DNA of 64,000 nt from Streptomyces sparsogenes (GCF_001704635.1 NZ_MAXF01000013.1:2501-66500), one strand, 5' to 3'; numbered from the stretch's first letter, positions 25,326 through 34,663 are shown. The notes: generated by a model from the sequence alone, not told the origin. Numbers and translations are program-made.

Positions 25326-26108
25326 TCAGGGGCGGAGTGCGACCAGGAGATCGACCACGTAGGTCTCTTCCACCTTCCCGCCGGGAAAAGTCCTGCCCAG
25401 CCGCTCACGTTCGTCGACGACGAACGCGCGACGGTCGGTCTCTTCAAGGACGAGGAACGCCGAGCGGCTGCCGATGTTGGCCAGATGCGTATCCAGGGAG
25501 ACGGTGCGGCTCCACCGCACTTGACGGCGCGCAACCCGGAGACCCGTCAGGCCGGCCAGCCGGATCGCGTCGCCGTCCGAAGGACGCACCGCGGACCTCG
25601 GCTTCGCCCCGCAGTGGTGCGCGATGCGCTCGTGCTGCTCGCGGATCCACGGTACGTCGAAGGCCGTGGTGTTCCACCAGATCGCCAGGGCACCGTCCGC
25701 TCGCAGCACACGCAACGCCTCCGGAACGGACCGGCCGGGGTCGGTCCACTGCCAGGACTGCGCATACGTGATGAGATCGCAGGAAGCCCCGGCCAGCGGC
25801 AGAGCGTTGCCATCACCCCGCACGATCGGCACGCCCGGGAGCGCCTGGTGAAACACACCGGCCATGGCCTCCCCCGGCTCGACGGCGATCACATCGGCCC
25901 CCCGCTCCCGCAGCAGGACGGTGGCGATGCCGGTCCCCGCACCGACGTCGGCGACCCGAGCACCCGCCAACCGACAGCCTGCGAACTCCTCGATGTGGTC
26001 GAAGAGTTCGGCTGGGTACGAGGGCCGGTTCGCCGCGTACTGCTCAGCGGCTGCATCGAACGACTGGGCGCGTGAGCTGGCGGTCATACCCTCATCATCG
26101 CCTGTCAT
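25326..26108 (-). CDS. class I SAM-dependent methyltransferase
   Basis: A 260-residue Methyltransf_11-type enzyme. SAM-binding motif I is VADVGAGTGIATVLL, motif II includes VIAVEPGEAM, and motif IV is CDLITYAQSWQWTDP. The FDAAAEQYAANRPSYPAELFDHI start is typical of a group of uncharacterised methyltransferases. Substrate unknown. A second ATG at 26087 removes seven residues and is equally possible. Convergent with the ABM gene across about 70 bp and divergent from the RHS island. Confidence 0.9.
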   Translation of the reverse strand: MTGDDEGMTASSRAQSFDAAAEQYAANRPSYPAELFDHIEEFAGCRLAGARVADVGAGTGIATVLLRERGADVIAVEPGEAMAGVFHQALPGVPIVRGDGNALPLAGASCDLITYAQSWQWTDPGRSVPEALRVLRADGALAIWWNTTAFDVPWIREQHERIAHHCGAKPRSAVRPSDGDAIRLAGLTGLRVARRQVRWSRTVSLDTHLANIGSRSAFLVLEETDRRAFVVDERERLGRTFPGGKVEETYVVDLLVALRP

Positions 26109-26198
26109 GGGCTCGTCGAGCCGACGGTCAGCGCTCGGCTGCGAAGCGCGGCGCGTCGGTTACTCGTGGTGTCGGTCGCCTGTGTGAAGATAGCCCTC

Positions 26199-26612
26199 AT
26201 GTTTGGGGGAGGGAACGGCCGACCGCCTGGTCAGGGCGGCAGTCAGAGGCTGGCGGACCTCGTACGCCAGGAAACCGCCGCGCAGATGTCGGAGCAGGAG
26301 AAGCGGGCCGCGCTGCGGAAGGCGCGGATGTACTTCCAGCGCCCGGAGAACCCGGGCTTCCTCGTCTCGGAGACCGAGGAGGCCGGCCCGCTGGTGCCCG
26401 TCTTCACCTCGCTGGAAGGGCTGGCGCGCTTCGCGGGGGCGTGCGGGTGGGCGTCCACGACGGTCGAGGACCTGGTGGAGCTGCTGCCGGAGGGCGTGCG
26501 GGCGTTGGTGGATCCGCTGGGTGAGCGTCCGTTCCTGCTCGACGCGCGGACGCTGCGCGAAGCGGACGGCCAGGAGAGCGGCACGGAGGGGACAGACGAT
26601 GGCGGATCCTGA
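26199..26612 (+). CDS. SseB-like N-terminal domain protein
   Basis: A 137-residue protein: a Gly-rich N-terminus, a helical stretch (LADLVRQETAAQMSEQEKRAALRKARMYF in two segments) and an SseB-like fold (LVPVFTSLEGLARFAG, then DLVELLPEGVRALVDPLGERPFLLD). SseB-family proteins accompany secretion and toxin loci, but the biochemical role is unknown. Its stop overlaps the following gene by 14 bp, and it heads the operon-like run into the RHS gene. In-frame ATG at 26166 lies upstream; MFGGGNGRPPG at 26199 matches relatives better. Confidence 0.75.
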   Translation: MFGGGNGRPPGQGGSQRLADLVRQETAAQMSEQEKRAALRKARMYFQRPENPGFLVSETEEAGPLVPVFTSLEGLARFAGACGWASTTVEDLVELLPEGVRALVDPLGERPFLLDARTLREADGQESGTEGTDDGGS

Positions 26613-27120
26613 CGCGAGGAACGCGAACCGCGCCCCCAGCGAGGGCGGCCCGGACGGCAAGTACGGCGGGAACGAAGGCGCCGACGGCTACAAGATCGAG
26701 ATCGCTTCGGTGAAGGCGCTGATAAGCCCGCTGGAGGAGTCGGTGATCGGCGCCCGGGCGGTCAAGAACGGCCAGGAGAAGCTGACGGCCTACCTCCAGC
26801 ACTGCGGCTCCCCCGAACTTCTGGAGTCGGGCAAGGGGTTCGTCAAGGCATGGGGCTTCGGCATGGGGGAGCTGGCGGACCACGCGGATGTGGTGGTGGA
26901 GCGGCTGTACGAGGCGGTGGCCGGGTACATGCTGGCGGATCTGATGCGGGTCAAGGACTTCTGGCCCTCCGACGAGAACATGGCCAAGCTCCCCTCGGGC
27001 GCGGCGGGCCGGTGGTCTTGGGAGCACGTGGGGGCGCCTGAGATGGAGAAGCGTCCGGAGGAATCCGGGTTGGCGAAGTTCACGCGTAAAGCGCTGGCTG
27101 AATACGAGGACGAGTCCTGA
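26599..27120 (+). CDS. helical WXG-like partner of the RHS protein
   Basis: A 173-residue mostly helical acidic protein beginning MADPDARNANRAP, nearly the same start as the RHS protein that follows (MADPDAGRAP), so the two leaders share ancestry. The middle (about 30-125) is predicted helical hairpins: KIEIASVKALISPLEESVIGA and KAWGFGMGELADHADVVVERL. This layout resembles WXG100/ESX-type accessory proteins encoded with type VII substrates, but no clear family match can be claimed. GGAGGGG precedes the ATG by 7 bases. Its stop codon overlaps the RHS start by 1 base (TGATG), implying translational coupling. Confidence 0.7.
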   Translation: MADPDARNANRAPSEGGPDGKYGGNEGADGYKIEIASVKALISPLEESVIGARAVKNGQEKLTAYLQHCGSPELLESGKGFVKAWGFGMGELADHADVVVERLYEAVAGYMLADLMRVKDFWPSDENMAKLPSGAAGRWSWEHVGAPEMEKRPEESGLAKFTRKALAEYEDES

Positions 27121-30100
27121 TGGCGGACCCTGACGCGGGGCGGGCCCCGCAGATACGCATACCGGCGGGCGCCAAGCCGAAGGACCTGATCCCCGGCAAC
27201 CCGGATGACGTCGACGACCTGGTGGTGGAGTTACGCGCGTACGCGGGCGCGTTCCAGGACGGCAAGGACAAGCTGAGGCCGCTGGACCTGGCGGATTGGC
27301 AGGGCAAGGGAGCAGGCGAATTCCGGAAGGCCGTCGACCGGCTGCCGAAGGAGCTGGCCTCGGGTCACGACCAGTTCACGCATGCGGCGAACGCGCTGGC
27401 CGCGTACGCCACCAAGCTGCGCTCGGTGCAGAAGCGCTGTGAGCCGATCATCGAGGACGCGGACGCGGCGCGCTCGGCGTCCAAGGCGCACAACAAGAAG
27501 GTCGAGGCGTACAACGACGCGGTGACGCGTGGCGACGATCAGTTGCCGGAAAAGCCCTCGGAGACCGATCCGGGCATCGCCGCGATGGAGAACTGTGTCG
27601 GGCGGCTGGACAAGCTGATCGAGGAGCTGCGGCTGGTCGCCGAAGCGTCGAAGAAGAAGGTCGACAAGGCGGCGGAGAAGGCCCCGGACAAGCCGAGCAA
27701 CTGGCAGAAGCTCGGAAGCAGCCTCAAGGACGGCCTGTGGAAGGCCCATTACGGCATCCTCGGACTGGCCGAGCTGCCCGCCTCACTCATTGACGACGGC
27801 CCGGAAGGGTTCGCGATGCAGCTGGCCGGCATCGTGGACGGCGCGGCGTACGCGGCCCAGCACCCGAAGGAGTTCGCGAAGGCGGTCACCAACTGGGACA
27901 TGTGGTCCAAGGACCCGCTGCGCGCGGCAGGCGAGATCACCCCGTCGCTGCTGCTCGCCCTGGCCACGGGCGGCGCGAGCGTGCTGCGCAAGGAGCTGAA
28001 GACGGGCAGCACCGCGGCCGAGCGGCTGGCCGCCCGCAAGAAGGCGCTGGGTCGGGACGGCGAGGCGCAGGAGCGAGCGGACAGCAAGGGCACGCACGAC
28101 CAGCACGAAGACGAAAAGAACTGCGAGGACGACCCGGTCGATGTCGCGACCGGCGAGATGCTCATGTCCGCCACGGACGTCTCCCTCCCCGGGGCGCTGC
28201 CGCTGGTCCTCGAGCGCACCTTCGTCTCCGGCCACACCTGCGGCGGCTGGTTCGGCCGCACCTGGTCCGCCAGCCTTGACCAGCGGTTGGAGCTGGACGC
28301 CGACGGGATCGTGTTCGTCTCGACCGAGGGCATGGTGCTGCGCTACGGGGTCCCTCGCCCCGAAGAGGACACGTTCCCGGTGCGGGGACCGCGCTGGCCG
28401 CTGCGCTGGGACGGCACGGCGGGCGGCACGATGCGGATCGAGATCCCCGAGCAGGGCCGCACCCTCCACTTCACGCCGCTGGACGCCGACGGGAACGAAC
28501 TCCCCCTCCAGATGATCGAGGACCGCAACGGCCGGTCCATCACCTTCGTCTACGACGCCGAGGGCACCCCGCTCGAGGTGGTCCACTCCGGCGGCTACCG
28601 CATCGCCATCGAGACCGACCCGGAGCTGCTGCGCATCACCGCGCTGCGCCTGCTGGGCGTCGGCGACAGCGAAACGGGCACCACGCTGGTCTCCTTCGGC
28701 TACAACGACGCGGGCGACCTCACCGAGGTCTTCAACTCGGCCGACGAGCCGCTGCGGTTCACCTACGACGACCAGCACCGCATCACGTCCTGGACCGACC
28801 GCAACGGCACCAGCTTCGGGTACGTCTACGACCACCGGGGCCGCGTGCTGCGCACCATCGGCTCGGACAACATGATGACCGGCCGCTTCCACTACGACGA
28901 GGCGTCCCGCACCACGGTCTACACCAACTCGCTCGGCCACCGCATCACCTACGTCTTCGACGACGCGTACCGGGCAGTGGCCCGCACCGACGCCCTGGGC
29001 CACACCACCCGCACCGAATGGGACCCGCAGACAGGACGCCTGCCGCTGTCGGTGACCGACCCGCTGGGCCACACCACCCGCTACGCCTACGACGACTCCC
29101 ACAACCTCATACGCGTCGAACGCCCGGACGGCACGGCGGCCACAGCCGTGTACAACGAGTACGGCCAGCCGCTGGAAGTCCGCGAGCCCGATGGCGCTGT
29201 GTGGCGCCACGCGTACGACGACCGGGGCAACCGCATCCAGGCCACGGACCCGACGGGCGCCACCACCCACTACACGTACGACGACTCCGGCAACCTCACC
29301 TCGGTCACCGACCCGCTCGGCCACACCACTCACGTCGTGTGCAACGAGGCGGGCCTGCCGGTCGAGGTCACCGACGCCCTGGGCCACACGACCACCGTCC
29401 GCCGGGGCACCCACGGCCGCATCACCCGTATCACTGACCCCTTGGGCCATGTCACCCGCCAGGGCTGGACCATCGAGGGCAAGCCCTCCTGGCGCGTCCG
29501 CCCCGACGGCTCCCGCGAGACGTGGACCTGGGACGCCGAGGGCAACCTGGTCGAACACACCGACCCGGCCGGCAACACCACCCGCCACACCCACACCCAC
29601 TTCGACCTGCCCGCGACCCGGACGGAGCCGGACGGGGCGACGTACGCCTTCGCGTACGACACCGAACTGCGTCTGACAACAGTCACGAACCCGCAGGGCC
29701 TGACCTGGACGTACACCTATGACGGCGCAGGTCGCCTCACCTCCGAAAAGGACTTCAACGGCCGCACCCTCACCTACACGCACGACGAGGCGGGCCGCCT
29801 GACCTCGCGCACCAACGGCGCAGGCGAAACGCTCACCTACACGCGCGACGCGCTCGGCCGCACGGTCGCGTGCCGCACGGCGGACGGCACGGAGACGACG
29901 TTCGCGTACGACGCCTCCGGCCGCCTGACAGGGGCGACGAACCCGGACACGGACCTGCGCCGCACGTATGACGCGCGAGGCGGGGTCCTGACCGAGACGG
30001 TCAACGACAAGACCACCGCCTACGCCTACGACCAGGCGAGCAACCGCACCGAACGCATCACCCCGAGCGGCCTGCGCTCGGCGTGGACCTACGACGCGAC

Positions 30101-31619
30101 CGGCCGCCCCACCGCCCTCACCACGGCGGACAACTCCCTCCACTTCGCCTACGACGCGGCGGGCCGCGAGACGTCGCGCACCTTCGGGGACGACGTTTCG
30201 CTCGCCCAGACCTGGGACTCCCTGGACCGCCTGACCACCCAGGCCCTCACCCACGGCAACGCTTCCGCGCTGCTCCAACACCGCGCCTACGCCTACCGCC
30301 CGGACGATCACCTCACCGAGATCCGCGAACTGACCTCCGGCACCCGCCGCTTCGACCTCGACCCGGTCGGCCGCGTAACGGCAGTCCACGCCCACGGCTG
30401 GACGGAGACCTACGCCTACGACAGCGCGGGCAACCTCACCCACGCCACCGCCCCCGACCATTCCTCGCCCGGCGATCGCCAGTTCACCGGCACGATCCTC
30501 CACCGCGCCGGCCGCACCACCTACGAACACGACGCCCAGGGCCGCCTGGTCCGCCGTACCCGCAAGCTGCTGAACGGCCAGATCCGCACCTGGACCTACA
30601 CCTGGAACGCGGAAGACCGCCTCACCGACGCCACGACCCCCGACGGGGAACGCTGGCACTACACGTACGACCCGCTGGGCCGCCGCACCGCGAAACAGCG
30701 ACTCGCCGAGGACGGCACGGTCGCCGACCAGATCCTCTTCGCCTGGGACGGCACCCGCCTGGCGGAACAAACCACGTCCGGCGGCTCGGTGACAACCTGG
30801 GACTACGCCCCGGGGACCCACCGCCCCATATCCCAGACCGAGCGTCATGCTCCACAGGAGCAGGTGGAGGAGACATCATCCATCCTCCGCCTGACTGATA
30901 CGACACCCCAATCGGAATACGACGCCCGCTTCCACGCCATCATCACCGACCTCGTCGGCACCCCCACCGAACTGGTCACCCCCGACGGCACCCTCGCCTG
31001 GCAACACCGCACCACCCTCTGGGGCACCCCACTCCCCACCCCGCCTGGCACCGTCGACTGCCCCCTCCGCTACCCCGGCCAATACGCCGACCCCGAAACC
31101 GGCCTCCACTACAACTACTTCCGCCACTACGACCCCGAAACCGCCCATTACGTCTCGCCCGATCCGCTCGGCCTCGAACCCGCGCCCAATCACCATGCTT
31201 ATGTCAGGAATCCCTTCGCCTGGCTCGACCCGCTAGGGCTACAGCATTGCAAGATCGACTCGACCGCCGTTAAACAGCTCGAAGAGGAAGGGGTCAAGTT
31301 CACTCCGGACAAGCTTGTAGCCGCACAACGCGACCAGAGCGGGAAGATCATATTTCTCGAAGAAGGGAACAGCAAAGCAGGACTACAGCATATCCTTGAG
31401 GAACACGGCAGCCAGTTCGAAGAAAAAGGAATCTCTCGCAGCGAGATACCCAACCTCGTCATGGCCGCAGCTACACGTGGCGAGATAGTGGGATATCAAG
31501 GAAAGGGGACAGGAAGGCCGATTTATGAAGTGCAGTTCCAGGGCGAGACGCGACGGGTGGCGGTCACCGTGGGAAGCAACGGGTTCATAGTCGGAGCAAA
31601 CCTGAAGAGCGTGGGATAA
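27120..31619 (+). CDS. RHS/YD-repeat polymorphic toxin with WXG-type N-terminus
   Basis: A 1,499-residue toxin. The N-terminus (about 30-230) is helical with a WXG motif (W60-Q-G62), a type VII-like secretion signal. A hydrophobic region follows at about 210-300. DUF6531 is at about 338-415 (DPVDVATGEMLMSATD), YD repeats at about 480-1300, and the RHS core motif (RYPGQYADPETGLHYNYFRHY to NPFAWLDPLGLQ) ends at residue 1375. The last 124 residues (from 31245) are the variable toxin: GLQHILEEHG and ISRSEIP plus beta strands recall BECR-type RNases, an inference. Codon 38 is TTA (27231-27233), so translation should depend on bldA. The toxin tip is AT-richer than the rest. Confidence 0.9.
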   Translation: MADPDAGRAPQIRIPAGAKPKDLIPGNPDDVDDLVVELRAYAGAFQDGKDKLRPLDLADWQGKGAGEFRKAVDRLPKELASGHDQFTHAANALAAYATKLRSVQKRCEPIIEDADAARSASKAHNKKVEAYNDAVTRGDDQLPEKPSETDPGIAAMENCVGRLDKLIEELRLVAEASKKKVDKAAEKAPDKPSNWQKLGSSLKDGLWKAHYGILGLAELPASLIDDGPEGFAMQLAGIVDGAAYAAQHPKEFAKAVTNWDMWSKDPLRAAGEITPSLLLALATGGASVLRKELKTGSTAAERLAARKKALGRDGEAQERADSKGTHDQHEDEKNCEDDPVDVATGEMLMSATDVSLPGALPLVLERTFVSGHTCGGWFGRTWSASLDQRLELDADGIVFVSTEGMVLRYGVPRPEEDTFPVRGPRWPLRWDGTAGGTMRIEIPEQGRTLHFTPLDADGNELPLQMIEDRNGRSITFVYDAEGTPLEVVHSGGYRIAIETDPELLRITALRLLGVGDSETGTTLVSFGYNDAGDLTEVFNSADEPLRFTYDDQHRITSWTDRNGTSFGYVYDHRGRVLRTIGSDNMMTGRFHYDEASRTTVYTNSLGHRITYVFDDAYRAVARTDALGHTTRTEWDPQTGRLPLSVTDPLGHTTRYAYDDSHNLIRVERPDGTAATAVYNEYGQPLEVREPDGAVWRHAYDDRGNRIQATDPTGATTHYTYDDSGNLTSVTDPLGHTTHVVCNEAGLPVEVTDALGHTTTVRRGTHGRITRITDPLGHVTRQGWTIEGKPSWRVRPDGSRETWTWDAEGNLVEHTDPAGNTTRHTHTHFDLPATRTEPDGATYAFAYDTELRLTTVTNPQGLTWTYTYDGAGRLTSEKDFNGRTLTYTHDEAGRLTSRTNGAGETLTYTRDALGRTVACRTADGTETTFAYDASGRLTGATNPDTDLRRTYDARGGVLTETVNDKTTAYAYDQASNRTERITPSGLRSAWTYDATGRPTALTTADNSLHFAYDAAGRETSRTFGDDVSLAQTWDSLDRLTTQALTHGNASALLQHRAYAYRPDDHLTEIRELTSGTRRFDLDPVGRVTAVHAHGWTETYAYDSAGNLTHATAPDHSSPGDRQFTGTILHRAGRTTYEHDAQGRLVRRTRKLLNGQIRTWTYTWNAEDRLTDATTPDGERWHYTYDPLGRRTAKQRLAEDGTVADQILFAWDGTRLAEQTTSGGSVTTWDYAPGTHRPISQTERHAPQEQVEETSSILRLTDTTPQSEYDARFHAIITDLVGTPTELVTPDGTLAWQHRTTLWGTPLPTPPGTVDCPLRYPGQYADPETGLHYNYFRHYDPETAHYVSPDPLGLEPAPNHHAYVRNPFAWLDPLGLQHCKIDSTAVKQLEEEGVKFTPDKLVAAQRDQSGKIIFLEEGNSKAGLQHILEEHGSQFEEKGISRSEIPNLVMAAATRGEIVGYQGKGTGRPIYEVQFQGETRRVAVTVGSNGFIVGANLKSVG

Positions 31620-31626
31620 TGACGTC

Positions 31627-31950
31627 ATGAAACGCACCGTGCGCCTTGCCGCAGATTATGAATGCTACCCCGTGTGGGTGATAACGGAACAGGAAGTGGA
31701 TAATGTGGCACCTGACTCACTTCCCCTCACGATGCAGCTCGTTGAGGACTTGGATCGTTGGGGCGATGAGTATGAGACGACATATAACAGGGACGATCCC
31801 GTAGCCTCTGGATTCCCTTCCGAAGGGGCAGAGCAGAGCTTCGCCGAGCGGGGACTTAGACTGGCTCGCCGCCTACGCGACGAGCTCGACGAAACATGGT
31901 GCGTCTCTTACTTCGATCCATCAACAGCCTCAGACGTTGAGATTGAGTGA
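31627..31950 (+). CDS. candidate immunity protein
   Basis: A 107-residue acidic protein starting 7 bases after the RHS stop, the standard place for the cognate immunity gene. Sequence features: VRLAADYECYPVW start, a helical middle (DSLPLTMQLVEDLDRWGDEYE) and a second helix (SFAERGLRLARRLRDELDE) with an acidic tail. I recognise no catalytic motif. GC content is visibly lower than the chromosome, matching the toxin tip. Function is inferred from position only. Confidence 0.75.
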   Translation: MKRTVRLAADYECYPVWVITEQEVDNVAPDSLPLTMQLVEDLDRWGDEYETTYNRDDPVASGFPSEGAEQSFAERGLRLARRLRDELDETWCVSYFDPSTASDVEIE

Positions 31951-32039
31951 CCTCAGGCGCGATGGCTGTGGATTGATTCTTTCGCTGTCGGAGCCAGCTC
32001 AGCGCACAGCCGACGCATCCTGAGGGGCAGAGACATGAC

Positions 32040-32354
32040 ATGAATGAACGGGATATCCAAACACTCCTTGATCTGCTCGACCTGAACGGACATGTCGACG
32101 ATCTGGCCTACGCCGGAAAGTTGGCGACTCGTGGCCAGAGCGACGAAGCCGTCTACCTCCACCCGGATGGCGCAATCCGGGTTCTCGACAAGTTTATCGC
32201 GGGTGACATCTCGGCTCGCGAACTTACTCAGTGGGCGGAGGTTGTGCATTCTCTGGACGCGAAGATGGCCGCCGACCACACCGGAGACGCGTGCAACTGG
32301 GTCACCAGGACCAGGGGGAGCGCGATTTCCGGGACGTTAAGGCAGAAGACGTAG
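32040..32354 (+). CDS. second immunity-like ORF, truncated at its 3' end
   Basis: A 104-residue frame. The first 72 residues look genuine (MNERDIQTLLDLLDLNGHVDD, then GAIRVLDKFIAGDISARELTQWAEVVHSLD), resembling small immunity-type proteins that normally continue with an EGxxDIxYE-like stretch. From about 32258 the frame runs into the reverse strand of an MFS transporter remnant, so the natural C-terminus is lost and replaced by unrelated residues. Probably non-functional, or an immunity remnant left by toxin-tip exchange. Confidence 0.55.
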   Translation: MNERDIQTLLDLLDLNGHVDDLAYAGKLATRGQSDEAVYLHPDGAIRVLDKFIAGDISARELTQWAEVVHSLDAKMAADHTGDACNWVTRTRGSAISGTLRQKT

Positions 32355-32850
32355 ATCACGTTGGCGGCCAGCAGCACGCGCATCCGGGGCGCGGGCCCCT
32401 CGGCTCCGTCGACCCCATCGACCCTGTCGGCCCCGTCCTCGGCCGAGGCAGCGGTCGGACGCGCGTGGAGGTGGACCGAACAGGCCAAGGCGGCCGCGGC
32501 GAGATAGGCGAGGCCGGTGGCGGCTGCCAGGGACCGCAAGGCGGTGGTGCCGCCCGCCAGGCAGGCGGTGGCGAGGAGCGCGCCGATGCCCAGGGCGGCG
32601 TTGCGCAGGGCGCGGCCTGCCGCGAGGGCGGCGTCGCGTTCGCGGCCGTGGGCGACCGTGGCCACGAGGGCCGCGTGGGCGGCCGGCCATGCCTGGTTGC
32701 CGATGCCGAGGAAGAGCGCCGCCGTCGCGAACGGCCAGACGTGGCCCGCAGGGGTGGCCAGCAGCAGGGCCACGCCCACCACCGGTACCAGCATCGACGC
32801 CGCCACGACCGTGCTGCGTGCGCCCCGGTCCAACGGCCGGTACGGCCCTC
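32258..32850 (-). pseudogene. MFS transporter fragment, truncated at both ends
   Basis: The minus strand encodes about 190 residues of a major facilitator: DRGARSTVVAAS loop, then helices LVPVVGVALLLATPA, FATAALFLGIGNQAWPAAHAAL and a later VPEIALPLVLVTQLHASPVWSAAIFA. A full MFS has about 400 residues. An in-frame TAG lies six codons before the first TTG (32833), so the N-terminal helices are gone. At about 32258 the similarity stops where the immunity-like ORF begins. It marks the right border of the accessory island. Confidence 0.75.
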
Positions 32851-33021
32851 GCTACGGCCGCCCGCTGTCCCCCGGCTCGGCCCCGGGCCCCCGGCCCCGC
32901 CCCCGGGCTCGGCGGGAAATAGCCGCACCTGGGCCGTAGCGGCATGGTTCACTTCCGACGGACACATATCGACCGGACGCACCGGACACAGAGGGAACCA
33001 CCGACCGAAGGGGAGTCGCCC

Positions 33022-34551
33022 GTGCCGCATGAGATCGATCCGTCTTTCCTCGCACTGCCGCTGCGCGCCCTCGCCGACGCGGCGCTCGCGCGCGCCCGTG
33101 CGCTGGGGGCCGAGCATGCCGACTTCAGGCTCGAGCGGGTGCGCAGCGCCGCGTGGCGGTTGCGGGATGGCAAGCCGGCGGGGTCGTCGGACACCACCGA
33201 CCTGGGGTACGCGGTGCGGGTGGTGCACGGCGGGAGTTGGGGGTTCGCGTCGGGGGTGGACCTGACGATGGACGCGGCGGCGCGGGTGGCCTCGCAGGCG
33301 GTGGCGATGGCGAAGCTGTCCGCGCAGGTGATCCAGGCCTCGGGGTCGGACGAGCGCGTGGAGCTGGCCGCGGAGCCGGTGCACGCGGACCGGACCTGGG
33401 TCTCGTCGTACGAGATCAACCCCTTCGATGTGCCGGACGCGGACAAGACGGGGCTGCTCACGGACTGGAGTGAGCGGCTGCTGGCGGCCGACGGCGTGGC
33501 GCACGCGGACGCGTCGCTGCTGACGGTGCAGGAGAACAAGTTCTACGCGGACACGGCGGGCACCACGACCACCCAGCAGCGGGTCCGGCTGCATCCGCAG
33601 CTCACCGCGGTGGCGGTGGATCCGGACAGCGGTGAGTTCGAGTCGATGCGCACCCTGGCGCCGCCGGTGGGGCGCGGGTGGGAGTACCTGGCCGGGGCGG
33701 GGGGCTGGGACTGGGACGCGGAGCTGGCCGAGATCCCGGAGCTGCTGGCGGAGAAGATGCGCGCGCCGTCGGTCGAGGCGGGGGCGTACGACCTGGTGAT
33801 CGATCCGTCGAACCTGTGGCTGACGATTCACGAATCGATCGGGCACGCGACCGAGCTGGACCGGGCGCTGGGCTACGAGGCGGCGTACGCGGGCACCTCG
33901 TTCGCCACCTTCGACCAGCTCGGCAAGTTGAAGTACGGCTCCGAGATCATGAACGTCACCGGTGACCGCACCGCCGAGCACGGGCTGGCCACGATCGGGT
34001 ACGACGACGAGGGGGTGGCCGCGCAGTCCTGGGACCTGGTGCGCGACGGCACGCTGGTCGGCTACCAGCTGGACCGCAGGATCGCCAGGCTGACCGGGTT
34101 CGAGCGGTCCAACGGGTGCGCCTTCGCCGACTCCCCCGGCCATGTGCCGGTCCAGCGGATGGCGAACGTGTCGCTGCGGCCGGCGCCGGACGGGCCCTCG
34201 ACCGAGGAGCTGATCGGCGGGGTCGAGCGGGGGCTGTATCTCGTGGGCGACCGCTCCTGGTCGATCGACATGCAGCGCTACAACTTCCAGTTCACCGCGC
34301 AGCGGGCGTTCCGGATCGAGAACGGGCGGCTGGCGGGCCAGGTGCGGGACTTCGCGTACCAGGCCACCACCACCGACTTCTGGGGTTCGATGAGCGCGGT
34401 CGGCGGCCCGCAGACGTATGTCCTGGGCGGGGCGTTCAACTGCGGCAAGGCCCAGCCGGGCCAGATCGCCGCGGTCTCGCACGGCTGCCCGTCCGCCCTG
34501 TTCCGGAACATCAACATTCTGAACACCACGCAGGAGGCGGGTAGCTCGTGA
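33022..34551 (+). CDS. tldD: TldD/PmbA family metalloprotease, TldD type
   Basis: A 509-residue TldD homologue. The zinc motif HExxxH is in LTIHESIGHATELDR, and the C-terminal Cys-containing motif is AVSHGCPSALFRN. TldD forms a heterodimer with TldE/PmbA that degrades unfolded or leader peptides, including in RiPP maturation. The partner gene follows 112 bp downstream. GTG at 33022 is preceded by GGGGAG; the longer frame from 32944 has no support. Confidence 0.93.
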   Translation: MPHEIDPSFLALPLRALADAALARARALGAEHADFRLERVRSAAWRLRDGKPAGSSDTTDLGYAVRVVHGGSWGFASGVDLTMDAAARVASQAVAMAKLSAQVIQASGSDERVELAAEPVHADRTWVSSYEINPFDVPDADKTGLLTDWSERLLAADGVAHADASLLTVQENKFYADTAGTTTTQQRVRLHPQLTAVAVDPDSGEFESMRTLAPPVGRGWEYLAGAGGWDWDAELAEIPELLAEKMRAPSVEAGAYDLVIDPSNLWLTIHESIGHATELDRALGYEAAYAGTSFATFDQLGKLKYGSEIMNVTGDRTAEHGLATIGYDDEGVAAQSWDLVRDGTLVGYQLDRRIARLTGFERSNGCAFADSPGHVPVQRMANVSLRPAPDGPSTEELIGGVERGLYLVGDRSWSIDMQRYNFQFTAQRAFRIENGRLAGQVRDFAYQATTTDFWGSMSAVGGPQTYVLGGAFNCGKAQPGQIAAVSHGCPSALFRNINILNTTQEAGSS

Positions 34552-34663
34552 GCGACGCACGCGCGGCCGCCGGGTCGCTGCCGACGACGATTCCCGCGCC
34601 TCTGCGCCGCGCGGGCGACCGTGACATCAGCCGCTACCGCGGCGGGGCGAACAAGGGAGAAGG

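Noticed and set aside
27783..30848. 1,021-residue antisense ORF under the RHS gene
   Set aside because: It is a low-complexity Val/Gly/Ala-rich antisense shadow of the RHS repeats, with no domain.
32356..34560. Long minus-strand ORF opposite tldD
   Set aside because: Arg/Gly/Val-rich antisense frame; the plus strand has the conserved TldD motifs.
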